64,000 nt of DNA, taken from positions 124,001 through 188,000 of the forward strand of contig JAKRSH010000022.1 of assembly GCA_022402465.1 (NCBI GenBank), written 5' to 3'. Positions 39,101 to 49,556 of the stretch are shown here, piece by piece. The stretch comes from Leptospiraceae bacterium. GTDB lineage: Bacteria > Spirochaetota > Leptospiria > Leptospirales > Leptospiraceae. A program made the translations under genes and the position numbers. The notes below the pieces were generated by a model, which made no database searches, was not told where the DNA came from, and saw only the letters and a program-made list of their open reading frames with translations. The first letter of the stretch is position 1; each line of letters starts with the position of its first letter.

Positions 39101-39409
39101 AATATCTGTTCCATCTTCAAAAATAACAGTAACTGCTGAAACACCAGTTCTTGAAATTGAACGAATTTCTTTGACCTTGGGCATACCATTGAATTCCAAT
39201 TCAATAGGATAGGTTATAAATTGCTCAACCTCAAGTGGTGAAAGTCCTGGTGAAGAGGTAACTGCAGAAACTTGAACATTTGTTATATCAGGAACAGCGT
39301 CTATGGAAAGTTTAGCGGCATTGAAAAGACCAATCAGAACGAAGAAGAAAGTTGCTAAGATGACTGCGAATCTGTTTTTGATAGAGAATTGAATAATGCT
39401 TTCAATCAT
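36143..39409 (-). CDS. Heavy-metal RND efflux pump (CzcA/CusA type)
   Basis: 1088 residues. A 12-TM RND transporter, with periplasmic porter loops after TM1 and TM7. The HME branch is shown by the segment [16 protein letters not shown]: its Asp, the Asp six residues later and the Glu seven residues after that match the proton-relay spacing of CzcA (Asp402, Asp408, Glu415). Substrate could be Co/Zn/Cd/Ni (Czc) or Cu/Ag (Cus). The Lys/Glu-rich C-terminal tail of about 40 residues (ending RAKKRKKK) is an extension. It leads an operon with ppa, tolC and adaptor. Confidence 0.93.
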   Translation of the reverse strand: MIESIIQFSIKNRFAVILATFFFVLIGLFNAAKLSIDAVPDITNVQVSAVTSSPGLSPLEVEQFITYPIELEFNGMPKVKEIRSISRTGVSAVTVIFEDGTDIYFARQLVNERLKMAEEIIPNGYGKPELSPIATGLGDIYEFTLSSEKHTKEELKTYMKWEIARQIRSVKGIIDVNIYGGDEKQYQIKIDPRRLQALNLTLSSIAESLESANMNVGGGYISKGEEQIVIRGESQFKTADEIRKVAIRTSRDGIPVLLGQIAIVEEGPALHFGLATQNGKGEVVTCTSIMLMGENSLEIVDSVKNRVEEIKTKLPEGMVITSFYDRSEFISRTLSTVFTNLIEAAALVLLILIVTLGSIKGALAVALAIPVSMLIATIFMNMFGVVGNLMSLGALDFGLLVDGSIVMLESVLHGFIYKQAVLETQKSKHDLTLLTEDIILRSCQKVARASTFSVGIILLVYLPLMTLEGTEGRMFRPMAITVALALGAALVYSLTTFPALLSLIYKEPIFKEPAYWEKLNHYYESKLNYVMQKKLRALFLGTSVTIFCLMLGGLLGSEFLPKIDEGELEVDIKRLPSTSLYHSKQLNTELENVLLTVPEVTMATSRMGRGDSASEPVGTEEGTIMVKLRPRKEWTSASDRESLMEILKSKMEVAVPSSYISISQPIENKVNALLSGSKADIVIKIFGDDLNTLKDIADDYAQKLKKVPGSADLRVQRLLGLPLLEIKADREKMARYGVSSEEILTTVQTLRVGYDVGKVYEGYKRFDLIIRLDADVKDMDVLQNVPVMSSTGEPIPLGQVAKIELNEGPSALYHDGLKRRILVETNVRGRDMIGFVNEAIKATSEIEKNLPSGYNVSWGGQFENFTRAKNRLSMVVPVALLIIFGMLFIAFGNVYYALGVFILVPFSAAGGVLSLVLRGLPFSIPAGVGFIAAAGISVLNGVVFASYLKSSLENNENIHEAVTKAAVGTLRAVITTVLVAVIGFLPMAIASSAGAEVQRPLATVVIGGVLFATLMALFLLPPVFQFLVIAALKREESKEEQKKELERQFLLGKSFQNETVSQIESEENDPEDDSISEKSIRAKKRKKK

Positions 39410-39559
39410 ATGATTTTATAATTGATAAAATTTAGAAATCTTATTAATTATTACCAGGAAACAATAAACCATAAGCGGGAAAACTAAAAAAAAAATAAAA
39501 TTTTTATACAAACATCTTGCCAAATCTTTGTATACTGGAAATAATTCCTTAGAGGTTTT

Positions 39560-39880
39560 ATGAGAGAAGAATCAATAGACACAGTGATTGGTGATGATAT
39601 TTCCTTTCGAGGAAGCTTGGTTTATAGCAATACACTAAAGATTAACGGTAATTTTAAAGGAACAATTCAAACAACAGGCAAATTGATTGTAGGCGAAACA
39701 GGTTCTTTAGAGGCGGATATAGAAGTAGGAGTCTTAGTTGTTGAAGGCAAAGTAAAAGGTAATGTAAATGCCAAAGAGAAAATTGAATTAAAGAAACCTT
39801 CTGAATTGATAGGCGATATTAAAAGCCCCAATCTTGAAGTGGAAAGTGGATCAAAATTCTTAGGGAATTGTAGCATGTAG
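39560..39880 (+). CDS. Bactofilin family cytoskeletal protein
   Basis: 106 residues, nearly the length of the bactofilin core alone, with short N and C extensions. The right-handed beta-helix pattern is clear, with turns such as GSLVYSNTLKINGNFKGTIQ and GKLIVGETGSLEADIEV, then KGNVNAKEKIELKK. Bactofilins form nucleotide-independent filaments that position cell-wall enzymes and shape the cell; in spirochaetes they support helical form or motility. The stop codon TAG is directly followed by the recJ ATG. Confidence 0.92.
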   Translation: MREESIDTVIGDDISFRGSLVYSNTLKINGNFKGTIQTTGKLIVGETGSLEADIEVGVLVVEGKVKGNVNAKEKIELKKPSELIGDIKSPNLEVESGSKFLGNCSM

Positions 39881-41800
39881 ATGTCAATTCAACCCGAACA
39901 TGGACATTTGTTGCAGAATTTTACCCTTGGAACTGAAATTAGAGATTTTTTAATTCAGAAAAGAACCAAGGGCTTAGAGCCTCACGAAATAAATTCTTTC
40001 CAATTTTTTAAAAAGGGAATTTCAAATTCAATCTTCTTTCATTCCCCTTTCTTACTTCCAGACATTATCCCTTCTATCAAGCAATTATTAGCATCTATAG
40101 AGAATGAAGAAAAAATACTTCTATATGGGGATAGGGATACAGATGGAGTTAGTTCCACAGCAATTTTATACCATTTCCTAAAAAAGGAATTTCCGAGTAT
40201 TCATTTGGAGGCTACAAGCTCATCCAAGAATGAGGCTTATGGTTTATGCCCAGAAGCAATTGCAAAAATAAAAAAGTTTAAACCCAAACTTTTGATAACT
40301 TTGGACTTTGGAACAAGCAATGCTAATGAAATCAATGATTTAGCAAAGCAAGGAATTAAGTCTATAGTAATAGACCACCACGAGATTCCATCTCAAACTA
40401 TAGATTCTTGCTTATTGAATCCTAAACGAATTGATTCGATTTATCCTGAAAAGAAAATTTGCACATCTTTTCTTGCTTGGAAACTTTCATTGGCTATCCT
40501 TTTTTACAAAAGTCTAGAATACAATAAAATTTATAAAATTTCCAATACTAAGGAAATACAATACTATCAAAATGGAATTCGTATAGAAAATCCAAATGAA
40601 AATGAGGCAGAGATTTTTGAATTCAACAAGGAAGCAAAAATACAAGAGGAAAATGCTTCTTTGTATGCTTCCATTCCCGGTGTGCAACTTGTATTTTATG
40701 AGCAATTGAAAAGTATTCCTGATTTATTCATAAAGTTAACACCTCTTAGCTCTCTTACTGGTATTGGTACTATTACTGATATGATGCCCTTAGTTGGAGA
40801 AAATCGATCTATGGTTCGCTTGGCTTGTGATTATCTTTCCGAACTCAGTACAAACCTAAATACTCCTAGTTTACCCGGTATCAAAATGATACTTACACAT
40901 ACCGGACTTTTAGGCAAGAAAGTCAGTTCCAAGGATTTAGGATGGGGAATAGGTCCCTTATTGAACTCCGCTGGACGTATGGGACAGACTGAGATTGCCT
41001 TTGATCTCTTACTTGCAGATACAGAGAAAGCTGCTGAAAGTAAAATCAAAGAATTAATAAAGACAAATGAAGAGCGAAAAGAACGCACCAAGAGAAATGT
41101 TTATAAAACTGAGAAATTTTTCCAAAGAAATGCTCACCTAACAGAAAAGCCTATTCTTTTTTGCTATGAACCTGACTTAGAGCCTGGAGTGTCTGGGATT
41201 GTTGCCACTAAATTAGTTGAAACTTTTCAAAAGCCTGCAATTTTCATTACTCCCGACCATGGCCAAGCCAGAGGGAGCATTCGCTCTAGTGGTGCTGAAA
41301 ATGTTCTTGATTTATTAAAAGAAGCCCAAGATATTTTAAATCAATTTGGTGGACATCCTGAGGCTGGAGGTTTCTCGGTTGAAATCAATAGAATCCCAGA
41401 ACTCCAAGAAAAAATTTATACACTCAGTGTAGAATGGCTCAAAAATATTGATAAACCCGTTCAACAAATCATCAGTGATTTAAAAACTAGAGCCCAAGAT
41501 CTCGATAAAAATCTTTTCCATGTTTTAGAATATTTAGAACCAACAGGCCATGGTAACCCACCTATTCTTTTGTCCTTAGAAAAAGCTAAAGTATTGAATT
41601 TTACTTTTATGGGAAATGGCAAGCATGCTAGGTTTAAAATTCTAGGAGCGGGAAATTTGAAATTTATAATTTGGAATGAGGCAGAGAAAATGTCTCGATT
41701 TGTAACTATGAAAGAATCCATTGATCTCTGGGGTAACCTTGAACTCAGCTCATTTCTTGGAAAAACAAGTCTTCAATTTCTAGTTACCCACTATACTTGA
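39881..41800 (+). CDS. recJ: Single-stranded-DNA-specific exonuclease RecJ
   Basis: 639 residues. DHH-family motifs are GDRDTDGVSSTAI, LDFGTSNANE, VIDHHEIPSQ and the DHHA1 sequence NQFGGHPEAGGFSVE. The spacing fits RecJ, a 5'-3' exonuclease used in recombination and mismatch repair. Residues about 180-260 form an insertion of charged residues (YNKIYKISNTKEIQYYQNGI) beyond typical RecJ. It directly follows bactofilin with no gap, so the two are probably co-translated although functionally unrelated. The end is convergent with mtnD. Confidence 0.9.
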   Translation: MSIQPEHGHLLQNFTLGTEIRDFLIQKRTKGLEPHEINSFQFFKKGISNSIFFHSPFLLPDIIPSIKQLLASIENEEKILLYGDRDTDGVSSTAILYHFLKKEFPSIHLEATSSSKNEAYGLCPEAIAKIKKFKPKLLITLDFGTSNANEINDLAKQGIKSIVIDHHEIPSQTIDSCLLNPKRIDSIYPEKKICTSFLAWKLSLAILFYKSLEYNKIYKISNTKEIQYYQNGIRIENPNENEAEIFEFNKEAKIQEENASLYASIPGVQLVFYEQLKSIPDLFIKLTPLSSLTGIGTITDMMPLVGENRSMVRLACDYLSELSTNLNTPSLPGIKMILTHTGLLGKKVSSKDLGWGIGPLLNSAGRMGQTEIAFDLLLADTEKAAESKIKELIKTNEERKERTKRNVYKTEKFFQRNAHLTEKPILFCYEPDLEPGVSGIVATKLVETFQKPAIFITPDHGQARGSIRSSGAENVLDLLKEAQDILNQFGGHPEAGGFSVEINRIPELQEKIYTLSVEWLKNIDKPVQQIISDLKTRAQDLDKNLFHVLEYLEPTGHGNPPILLSLEKAKVLNFTFMGNGKHARFKILGAGNLKFIIWNEAEKMSRFVTMKESIDLWGNLELSSFLGKTSLQFLVTHYT

Positions 41801-41867
41801 CTAGATCTATGATTAATTATTCAACTAGCTTTTAAAAAAATCACCAATTTGATTCAATACAATTTGA

Positions 41868-42407
41868 TTATTGGATTGTAACTAAATCAGATTCATTGAT
41901 ATAAACAGGGGTCCAACCGGACATATCTTGGAAATATCGAATTGCTTTGATCTTTTTATTTTCATCTAGCTTAAACCAATGATTTGTGTTAGCTGGAACA
42001 GATATAAAATCATTCTGGCTCACCTTAACCTCAAATTTTTCTCCTTGGATATGGAATCCAAAGATGCCTGAACCATCGATAATATATCGAACTTCATCAT
42101 CAGTGTGATAATGCCACTTATCAAATTTTGCAAGCATAGCATCCAAACCTGGAATTTCTGGATTGAGGACTATCATATCTCTTGACTTATAGGAATATTC
42201 TGATTTTAATTCTTCAAATCTATTCTCAAAGCTTAGTAACAATTCTTCCTTTTGGCCATCATTCAAACTATCCATAGATAGCAGTGGCTTTGATTGTGCA
42301 TGAGCATCCCAGAAACGATATTCAATTCCTTTATTTTTAAGAAAATTACGAACTTCTTCGGGTTTTGAAATGGGATCTTTGGATTTTGAAGTAAAAATTT
42401 CTGCCAT
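41868..42407 (-). CDS. mtnD: Acireductone dioxygenase
   Basis: 179 residues. Cupin enzyme of the methionine salvage pathway. The metal ligands are the two His and Glu of KWHYHTDDEVRYIIDG (HxHx3E) and the later His in NTNHWFKL. The metal, Fe or Ni, decides the product. No other salvage gene is adjacent. It starts 10 bases after nuoN on the same strand and may be carried on the end of the complex I transcript. Confidence 0.92.
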   Translation of the reverse strand: MAEIFTSKSKDPISKPEEVRNFLKNKGIEYRFWDAHAQSKPLLSMDSLNDGQKEELLLSFENRFEELKSEYSYKSRDMIVLNPEIPGLDAMLAKFDKWHYHTDDEVRYIIDGSGIFGFHIQGEKFEVKVSQNDFISVPANTNHWFKLDENKKIKAIRYFQDMSGWTPVYINESDLVTIQ

Positions 42408-42416
42408 ATTATTCTC

Positions 42417-43859
42417 CTAAACGAAACTTGATGGATGAAAGACCAACCAGGACAAGGCAATAAGTAGAGTCAATATAGAAATGACTACAATGAAAGATAG
42501 ATTCGGTTTTAGTTCTTCAGATTTTGTTACCGAGCCCTGCTCTTTTAGCATGAAGCTATATAATACAACTTTAATATAATAAAAGAAAGCTATGGCAGAA
42601 TTCATAACAGCAACAACAAGAAGAATCAAGTTGAATGTCTGCTCTGATTCCGCTATCTTCTGAAAGAGGAAAAGCTTAGACCAAAATCCCGCGAAAGGAG
42701 GAAAACCTGCCAAAGAAAGAAATACAATAGTTAGCGCAATGGCAATCCATGGTTTCTGAGTCATCAATCCTGAAATAGAATCCAAACTAACATGCAATTT
42801 GGTATTTTCCAAGAAAGCAATCAAGGTAAATCCAGCTAAATTCATAATTGCATAAATATAAAGATAATAAAGAACTTCTATATTGCCCCCAACTATAATC
42901 CCAGCGACAACATACCCTGCATGGGAAATAGATGAATAGGCAAGAATTCGTTTAAGGTTTGTTTGTCGCAAGGCGGCAATATTTCCAAAGGTCATAGATG
43001 CCATAGCAATTATTCCAATTCCTAAATTCCAAAAAGAAGTTTTGTCTCCAAATGGAATTTGAATAAAGACAATTAACAAAAGGCCCATACTAGCAACCTT
43101 AGCACCCGAAGCCATAAATCCAGTAATGGATGTTAAAGCTCCCTCATAAACATCTGGAGTCCAGGCATGGAATGGAACTAAGGCCATTTTAAAGAATATT
43201 CCAACAAGAAATAAACTTAAGCCTAACATAGTATAATTGGCTTGGTAACCACTAGAAGCTATAGGTCTCAATGCAATTTCTAAATCAGTTGAACCCGAAC
43301 CTCCAAATAAAAATGCAATACCCATGAGCATGAAACCAGAACTAAATGCTCCTAGAAGGAAATATTTCATTGTAGCTTCTAAGGCTGAAATTGTATTACG
43401 AGCTAGCCCAACTAGAATGTACAAACTCAGACTCATAATTTCTAAACCAATGAATATTACGATTAAATCGGATCCTGAAGTCATAAACATCATGCCTAGG
43501 GCTGCAAATAATACAAGTGGATAGAACTCTGGAAAATCAACATCATGAACTTTTAAAATTAAAGGAGAAACTAGTACTGTAATAAATGCAGAACCTAGGT
43601 ACAATAGATTCAACCAAATAGTTAGTTCAGATATTTTCAATTGTCCATGAAAGTATTTTCCGATTCCTGGTGATTGGTTCCCTTGGTAAACAAAGTATCC
43701 CGAAAGAAGTATCATTAGCAAAGTTAAAACTCTAAGAAGCCATCTATCCTTAGAATGAAAGATAAATTGGAAGATTAAAAATAACAAAGATCCAACAGTC
43801 AATATTGCAAAGGGAAGTATCGCTGAAAAATCTTGGGCGATAGGAAATTGGTTATTCAT
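42417..43859 (-). CDS. nuoN: NADH-quinone oxidoreductase subunit N
   Basis: 480 residues with about 14 membrane helices, antiporter-like subunit of complex I. The proton-channel segment includes LVPFHAWTPDVYEGA and the QTNLKRILAYSSISHAGY signature. Length and sequence are ordinary. Overlaps nuoM by 4 bases and is followed after 10 bases by mtnD. Confidence 0.94.
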   Translation of the reverse strand: MNNQFPIAQDFSAILPFAILTVGSLLFLIFQFIFHSKDRWLLRVLTLLMILLSGYFVYQGNQSPGIGKYFHGQLKISELTIWLNLLYLGSAFITVLVSPLILKVHDVDFPEFYPLVLFAALGMMFMTSGSDLIVIFIGLEIMSLSLYILVGLARNTISALEATMKYFLLGAFSSGFMLMGIAFLFGGSGSTDLEIALRPIASSGYQANYTMLGLSLFLVGIFFKMALVPFHAWTPDVYEGALTSITGFMASGAKVASMGLLLIVFIQIPFGDKTSFWNLGIGIIAMASMTFGNIAALRQTNLKRILAYSSISHAGYVVAGIIVGGNIEVLYYLYIYAIMNLAGFTLIAFLENTKLHVSLDSISGLMTQKPWIAIALTIVFLSLAGFPPFAGFWSKLFLFQKIAESEQTFNLILLVVAVMNSAIAFFYYIKVVLYSFMLKEQGSVTKSEELKPNLSFIVVISILTLLIALSWLVFHPSSFV

Positions 43860-45586
43860 GGATTCTCTCCATTTATCATATCTATCTCTTTTTGGGTTTC
43901 ATCCAACTTCTCAATTTCAAATTCCTCTAAAATTGAATTACTTTCTGATTCTGTTTCGACTGGAAAGATTCGATTCATTTTTTCAAGAATGGGAATTTCA
44001 AAACCAGATTTATATCTTCCAAGACGATCTTCATAGCTCATAGGAGTTGTACTCAATGATTTATAATCAAAATTAGGGCTTAGCAAGCTTTGCTTTCTTT
44101 CTTCTATCATTCGAACAGAACCAGAGTTTAGATATGTATTGACAGAAGGCTCAAGAATTTTAAGGAAATATTTTGGAAAAAGACCTATAGCGAAAATTGC
44201 AATAACCAATGGTATTAAAATTATATATTCCCTGAATTCTATATCTTTTACACTGCGACCTTGTAAATCCATGGGTTTGCCAAAGATAAATTTCTTGGTA
44301 AGCCAAAGTAAATAAACAGACGTCCAGATAACACCTGTTGCTGCTATGCTTCCTAAGATATAATTGTATTTCATGGTTCCCATCAATATCAGAAATTCTC
44401 CAACAAAACCGTTGGTTCCTGGAAGCCCAACTGAAGAAAGCATGGCAATGACAAAGAAAACACTAAAAACCGGCAAGAAACTAGCTGCACCGCCAACTTT
44501 TGAAAGCTGACGAGTAGACGTTCTATCATGGAAGATACCAATCAGTATAAATAGCATTCCTGTTGAAATACCGTGTGAGATTAATTGAAGCATAGCCCCA
44601 GCTACTCCCATTTCAGTAAAACTCATTAAGCCAAGTAAGGTGAAGCCTAAGTGGGATAAGGATGAGTATGCAATGATTCTTTTGATATCTTCTTGTACCA
44701 TAGCGGAGAAGGCTCCCCAAAGTATTCCTATCGTTGCTAAAATTGCAAATATCTCACGTGCTTGGAGGGATATTTCAGGAAAGAAAGGAATTAAAAAGCG
44801 AACAAATCCAAAGATACCTAATTTTAATAAAACACCCGCAAGATCCACCGAACCAACCGTAGGTGCCTCAGTATGCACATCTGGCATCCAAGTATGCAGA
44901 GGGAAGACTGGAATCTTGATAGAGAATGCTAGAGCGAAGGATGCAAAAACGAAGATTCTCAACTCAGGAGAATATTGATCGGAAAAAATTAAAGTAAGAG
45001 ATTCAATAGAAGTAGTTCCAGTCTTAAAATAGAGAATCAAGATTCCTGCGAGCATAAGCAGAGAACCAGCCATTGAAAAAATGAGATATTTTACAGCAGC
45101 AAAGATTCTCTTCTCCCCACCCCAAACTCCAATCATCAATGCCATAGGAATAACCATTAATTCCCAAAATACATAGAATAAAACCGTGTTTAGAGCTGAA
45201 AAAATTCCAAGAACGGCAAACTCTAAAAGCAATAAACAAAAGTGAAATTCTTTAATTCGAATGGTTATATTCTTCCAAGTTGTAAGACTCGATAGAAAAA
45301 ATAAAAATGAAGTTAGGAAGAAAAGTAAGAGCCCAAGTCCATCCAAACCAATCATATAATCTATGCTAAGTCTTCCAGATACTATCCAATTGGGAATCCA
45401 ATGGACAAATTGAAATCCAGGTTCGTTGGCATTGAACTGTAAAACCAATAATCCACTTAGTAAAGTTGTAATGGCTGAAGTAACTGTAGACAACCAGATG
45501 ATAGTTGAATTTCGCTTAAGAAGTAGAATTACCAAACCTGAAACTAAGGGTAGAAAAAGAATTATACTTAAAATATATTCAGGCAT
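43856..45586 (-). CDS. nuoM: NADH-quinone oxidoreductase subunit M
   Basis: 576 residues. Antiporter-like subunit with FPLHTWMPDVHTEAPTVGSV and QEDIKRIIAYSSLSHLGF. It is longer than usual by about 80 residues at the C-terminus: after the last helix a polar, acidic tail (SVRMIEERKQSLLSPN to TESESNSILEEFEIEK) follows, which should lie on a membrane face. Starts immediately after nuoL. Confidence 0.94.
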   Translation of the reverse strand: MPEYILSIILFLPLVSGLVILLLKRNSTIIWLSTVTSAITTLLSGLLVLQFNANEPGFQFVHWIPNWIVSGRLSIDYMIGLDGLGLLLFFLTSFLFFLSSLTTWKNITIRIKEFHFCLLLLEFAVLGIFSALNTVLFYVFWELMVIPMALMIGVWGGEKRIFAAVKYLIFSMAGSLLMLAGILILYFKTGTTSIESLTLIFSDQYSPELRIFVFASFALAFSIKIPVFPLHTWMPDVHTEAPTVGSVDLAGVLLKLGIFGFVRFLIPFFPEISLQAREIFAILATIGILWGAFSAMVQEDIKRIIAYSSLSHLGFTLLGLMSFTEMGVAGAMLQLISHGISTGMLFILIGIFHDRTSTRQLSKVGGAASFLPVFSVFFVIAMLSSVGLPGTNGFVGEFLILMGTMKYNYILGSIAATGVIWTSVYLLWLTKKFIFGKPMDLQGRSVKDIEFREYIILIPLVIAIFAIGLFPKYFLKILEPSVNTYLNSGSVRMIEERKQSLLSPNFDYKSLSTTPMSYEDRLGRYKSGFEIPILEKMNRIFPVETESESNSILEEFEIEKLDETQKEIDMINGENP

Positions 45587-47563
45587 TTACACACCCCTCA
45601 CTAAAACAAAGGAAAGGATAGCTATCACTCCAAGAACTATATACAAGGCATAATCTCCCACAAAGCCAGTCTGAACTCTTCGAAATAATCCTGAGATAAG
45701 TCCGAATCCAAGACCGAGACTCATGAAGAATTTATCAATTATTTTGGCATCAAGTGTGAATGCTATAAAGCGATTCATTCGTATATATGATTTTACAAAA
45801 AGAAAATCGTAAATCTCATCAATAAAATATTTATTTGTCAAAACTCTTTTATAACCAACAACTTCTATAGTTGGAATTTGTTGGTTCTTAATAAATTTGA
45901 AATAAGCTATCGCTAGCCCCAAAAAAGCAAAAGCAATTGATATAGAAACCAAAATAAGTTCTGTAAAATGGCTAAGCTGTACTGTCTCGGCCGAATAATT
46001 TGACGGAAGTATTAAAGACCAATGTTCTTTAAGAAGTATGCCTGATTGAAAGATAGGAGAAAAATACTGGTCCAGTAAAGTGATTCCTCCTGCATAAAAT
46101 GGGGTTTGTAAAAATCCAGCAAACATTGCACCTAAAGAAAGAATCAACAAAGGCAATGTCATTGTTAGAGCAGATTCATGGATAGAGTGTTCGGAATGTT
46201 TAGAAGAGTGATCATGGTTATGAGAAGAGAATCTTTCTTTGCCGAAAAACACCAAGAAAAGCAATCGAAACATATAAAAGGAAGTCATCAAAGCTGTTAA
46301 TGCACCTAGAGTCCAAAGAATGACTCCATATTGCGACTGGGCGAACACCTTTTCCAGAATGAGATCCTTAGAAAAGAAGCCACTAAATGGAGGGAGACCA
46401 GAGATAGCAAGAGTTCCAATTAAGAATGTGAGCCCTGTGATTTTCATATGCCTCATCACTCCACCCATCTTGCTGATATCTTGTTCATGGTGGAGACCTA
46501 AGATAACAGATCCAGCCCCTAAGAAAAGAAGAGCTTTGAAAAAGGCATGGGTCATTACATGAAAAAGTCCACCCACATAAGCTCCAACCCCCATAGCCAT
46601 AAACATATAACCTAACTGAGAAACGGTTGAATAAGCTAGAACCTTCTTAATGTCATTTTGAAATATTGCAATACTCGCTGCGAAAAAGGCAGTGATTCCG
46701 CCTATCCATGCAATAAGGGAGGAAGTTAGTTCCGCATTTATATAGATAATATTCAATCTTGCAATTAAAAATAAACCAGCAGTTACCATGGTTGCTGCAT
46801 GTATCAAAGCTGAGACTGGTGTAGGTCCAGCCATGGCATCAGGCAACCAAACATAGAGAGGAATCTGAGCTGACTTTCCAACTGCGGCTATAAAAAAGAA
46901 TAATGCTATCCAATTCACATATATCTGAAACTCATCTATCATGGGAAGTGTTGCATAAATATCCGTATAACGAAGAGAACCAGTAAGCCAGTAAATCCAA
47001 GCCATACCCAGTATAAAACCAAAGTCGCCCATTCGATTCACAACAAAAGCTTTCATACCAGCAGAGGCTGCTTCCGATTTGTGGTAGTCAAAGCCAATCA
47101 AAAGGTAAGAACAAAGACCAACTCCCTCCCAACCGAGAAAGGTCAGAACTAAATTATCAGCCAAAACCAAGTTCAACATAGAAAAGATAAATAAATTCAA
47201 GTAAGAAAAAAAACGGACAAAGCCTTCTTCCTTTTTCATATAACCTATGCTATAGAGATGAATCAAGGAACCAATCCCAGTAATGATTAAGGTCATGTAT
47301 AGGGAAAGTTGGTCAACCTGGTAGGCAAAATCCACCTTGAAACTTCCAATTTCTATCCAAGGGATTAAAGTAAAAAGATGTGGATCTTTTCGTATCATTG
47401 GATTGAATTCTAAAAAAGCACCCAGAGTTATTAAAAATGGAATAAATACTGCTAAGGAACCTATAGTCCCTGCTACACGATTTGGAATCTTTCGAATCAA
47501 TAAACCATTGTGCAAGAAACCAAGCAGTGGAAGTAGGATAACTAAGTAAAAAAGATCTAACAT
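45587..47563 (-). CDS. nuoL: NADH-quinone oxidoreductase subunit L
   Basis: 658 residues. The largest antiporter-like subunit, with QIPLYVWLPDAMAGPTPVSAL and NDIKKVLAYSTVSQLGYMF. The long lateral helix and C-terminal segment that brace NuoM and NuoN are present. A His-rich cytosolic loop (SSHNHDHSSKHSEHSIHES) is unusual. The start is 3 bases after nuoK. Confidence 0.95.
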   Translation of the reverse strand: MLDLFYLVILLPLLGFLHNGLLIRKIPNRVAGTIGSLAVFIPFLITLGAFLEFNPMIRKDPHLFTLIPWIEIGSFKVDFAYQVDQLSLYMTLIITGIGSLIHLYSIGYMKKEEGFVRFFSYLNLFIFSMLNLVLADNLVLTFLGWEGVGLCSYLLIGFDYHKSEAASAGMKAFVVNRMGDFGFILGMAWIYWLTGSLRYTDIYATLPMIDEFQIYVNWIALFFFIAAVGKSAQIPLYVWLPDAMAGPTPVSALIHAATMVTAGLFLIARLNIIYINAELTSSLIAWIGGITAFFAASIAIFQNDIKKVLAYSTVSQLGYMFMAMGVGAYVGGLFHVMTHAFFKALLFLGAGSVILGLHHEQDISKMGGVMRHMKITGLTFLIGTLAISGLPPFSGFFSKDLILEKVFAQSQYGVILWTLGALTALMTSFYMFRLLFLVFFGKERFSSHNHDHSSKHSEHSIHESALTMTLPLLILSLGAMFAGFLQTPFYAGGITLLDQYFSPIFQSGILLKEHWSLILPSNYSAETVQLSHFTELILVSISIAFAFLGLAIAYFKFIKNQQIPTIEVVGYKRVLTNKYFIDEIYDFLFVKSYIRMNRFIAFTLDAKIIDKFFMSLGLGFGLISGLFRRVQTGFVGDYALYIVLGVIAILSFVLVRGV

Positions 47564-47566
47564 AAC

Positions 47567-47890
47567 TTAGCCCCTAAGTAAATTAATTTCATCAACATTG
47601 GATGTTTTCTTTTGTCGAAAGATTGCAATCACTATCGCTAATCCTACAGCCGCTTCAGCAGCAGCCAATGCCATAACAAAGAACACAATAACCTCTCCGG
47701 TTACAGTTCCTAACACTTTAGAGAAAGAAACGAAAACGAGATTCACCGAATTCAAAATCAGTTCAACGCTCATAAAAATCAAAACTGCATTGCGTCGAGT
47801 TAGGACTCCTGCAACACCTATGGAAAATAAAATTCCTGCTAAGGTTAAAATATGATTTAGAGGAATACTTTCAATACTTGAATCTATCAT
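47567..47890 (-). CDS. nuoK: NADH-quinone oxidoreductase subunit K
   Basis: 107 residues with three helices and the conserved segments [15 protein letters not shown] and [17 protein letters not shown] (membrane acids E and E). The length is normal. Overlaps nuoJ by 4 bases and is followed by nuoL. Confidence 0.95.
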   Translation of the reverse strand: MIDSSIESIPLNHILTLAGILFSIGVAGVLTRRNAVLIFMSVELILNSVNLVFVSFSKVLGTVTGEVIVFFVMALAAAEAAVGLAIVIAIFRQKKTSNVDEINLLRG

Positions 47891-48477
47891 TGTTGCTCCA
47901 ATTTTTTCTTAGCAAGTATCACAGCACCTATAACTGCTACAAGAAGCAGGATAGATATCATCTCAAAAGGCAATAAATAGTCAATAAAGGTAGAAGCCCC
48001 AACAACTGCTACATTTCCCTTGGCTGAAAATTCTGTTGCCTGACCTTGTTCATTGAACAGTTTGTATTCATAGGCTCCTGTAGTAGCATCTACACCCTTG
48101 GGCGAAACTTTTCCATGTGGAACCCCTATGCTTACGCCCATAGCGAGAAAAAGTAATAATAATCCAACTGTAAAGAATAGGTAGATCTTTCTGATTGGGA
48201 ATTCCCAAACTTTAGAAATGGATTCTGTCTTTAAGGAAAGAAGCATAAGCACGAATACAACCAAAACCATAATCGCACCCGCATATACTAATATCTGCAT
48301 GGTAGCAATAAAAGTAGCTCCCATGATAGCGTAGATAGCAGATAAAGAAAAGAATGTTAACACTAGCAAAACTGCTGCTGTGATAGGGTTTCGATTTAAA
48401 ATTACTCCTAGTGCTGCAAGCACAGAGATAGTGCCAAAGAAATAAAATAATATTTGTGGAAGACTAAATTCATTCAT
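47887..48477 (-). CDS. nuoJ: NADH-quinone oxidoreductase subunit J
   Basis: 196 residues from ATG 48477, one base after the nuoH stop; an upstream in-frame start at 48543 would lie inside nuoH. Five helices are visible, with [21 protein letters not shown] in the second half, typical of NuoJ. A soluble loop of about 60 residues before the last helix is a little long. Confidence 0.93.
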   Translation of the reverse strand: MNEFSLPQILFYFFGTISVLAALGVILNRNPITAAVLLVLTFFSLSAIYAIMGATFIATMQILVYAGAIMVLVVFVLMLLSLKTESISKVWEFPIRKIYLFFTVGLLLLFLAMGVSIGVPHGKVSPKGVDATTGAYEYKLFNEQGQATEFSAKGNVAVVGASTFIDYLLPFEMISILLLVAVIGAVILAKKKLEQQ

Positions 48478-48478
48478 C

Positions 48479-49549
48479 TTAATTAAATAATAACCACCAT
48501 GAATCTTTGAAAAAAACAATATAAGAAGCAGCCAGAAAAACATTAAACAAAGACCAAGGAATCAGTCTCTTCCAACCTATTGTCATGAGTTGGTCGTAGC
48601 GAAATCTTGGAACCGTCCATCGAACCCAAATAAAAAAGAAGGCAAAAAACAAAACCTTAATAAGAAAAAATAAAAGACCTAAAATTGGTAAATAAACAGA
48701 TCCTTCTAGAATTCCAAAAGGAACATTGTATCCACCAAAGAACAAAAGAGCCGTAATGCAACTCATAGTAATCATATTCATGTACTCAGCGAGAAAGAAT
48801 AAGGCAAATTTAAAGGCTCCATATTCTGTATGAAATCCAACCACCAACTCAGATTCAGCTTCGGCAAGGTCAAAAGGCATACGATTTGTTTCAGCAAAAA
48901 TTGCTACTAAAAAAATGAAAAAACCTATGAATCCTGGTGGAGTGAAGATATTCCATAAACCAATCTGCATATCATTTACGTCTGTCAAGCGAAGAGAACC
49001 CGTCATTACAATAATGGCAACCAAAGATAAACCTAGGGGTATTTCATAGCTAATCATTTGAGCTGTAGCACGAATTCCACCTAACAAAGAATACTTGTTA
49101 TTACTTGCCCAACCTGCAATCATGATGCCATAAACTGCAAGACCAGAAATAGCCATCAAAATTAAGATTCCTGAATCAGGATTGGCCACTTGAAGATCCA
49201 AAGTATTAGTTCCAAGTAGACTTGCCAAAAATTCAGGTAGAGGGATGGTTCCTCCAAAAGGAATTATAGACCAAGCTAGAATGGCACAGGTCATAGAGAT
49301 CGCAGGTGCAAGTAGATACATGCCCTTGGAGACATTGGCTGGAATTACTTCCTCTTTGGTAAGAAATTTAATTCCATCAGCTAAGGGTTGAAGTAAACCA
49401 AATATTCCAGCGCGATTGGGACCTGGTCTATCTTGGATAAAACCAGCAAATTTTCTCTCTGCTAAGGTATAATATGCAACACCCGTTAGAATAATGATAA
49501 AGAAATTTGCTATTTTAAAAATCCAAACGAAAAGAACACTTATATCCAT
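48479..49549 (-). CDS. nuoH: NADH-quinone oxidoreductase subunit H
   Basis: 356 residues, the heel subunit near the quinone site. Signatures are [18 protein letters not shown] and [21 protein letters not shown]. The length is usual. It directly follows nuoF; nuoG and nuoI, which normally lie between nuoF and nuoJ, are missing here. Confidence 0.95.
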   Translation of the reverse strand: MDISVLFVWIFKIANFFIIILTGVAYYTLAERKFAGFIQDRPGPNRAGIFGLLQPLADGIKFLTKEEVIPANVSKGMYLLAPAISMTCAILAWSIIPFGGTIPLPEFLASLLGTNTLDLQVANPDSGILILMAISGLAVYGIMIAGWASNNKYSLLGGIRATAQMISYEIPLGLSLVAIIVMTGSLRLTDVNDMQIGLWNIFTPPGFIGFFIFLVAIFAETNRMPFDLAEAESELVVGFHTEYGAFKFALFFLAEYMNMITMSCITALLFFGGYNVPFGILEGSVYLPILGLLFFLIKVLFFAFFFIWVRWTVPRFRYDQLMTIGWKRLIPWSLFNVFLAASYIVFFKDSWWLLFN

Positions 49550-49556
49550 ACTTATA

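Noticed and set aside
39517-39536. Promoter with TTGCCA and TATACT before the bactofilin gene
   Set aside because: Spacing between the two boxes is only 8 bases; the -10 could be real but no matching -35 is visible.
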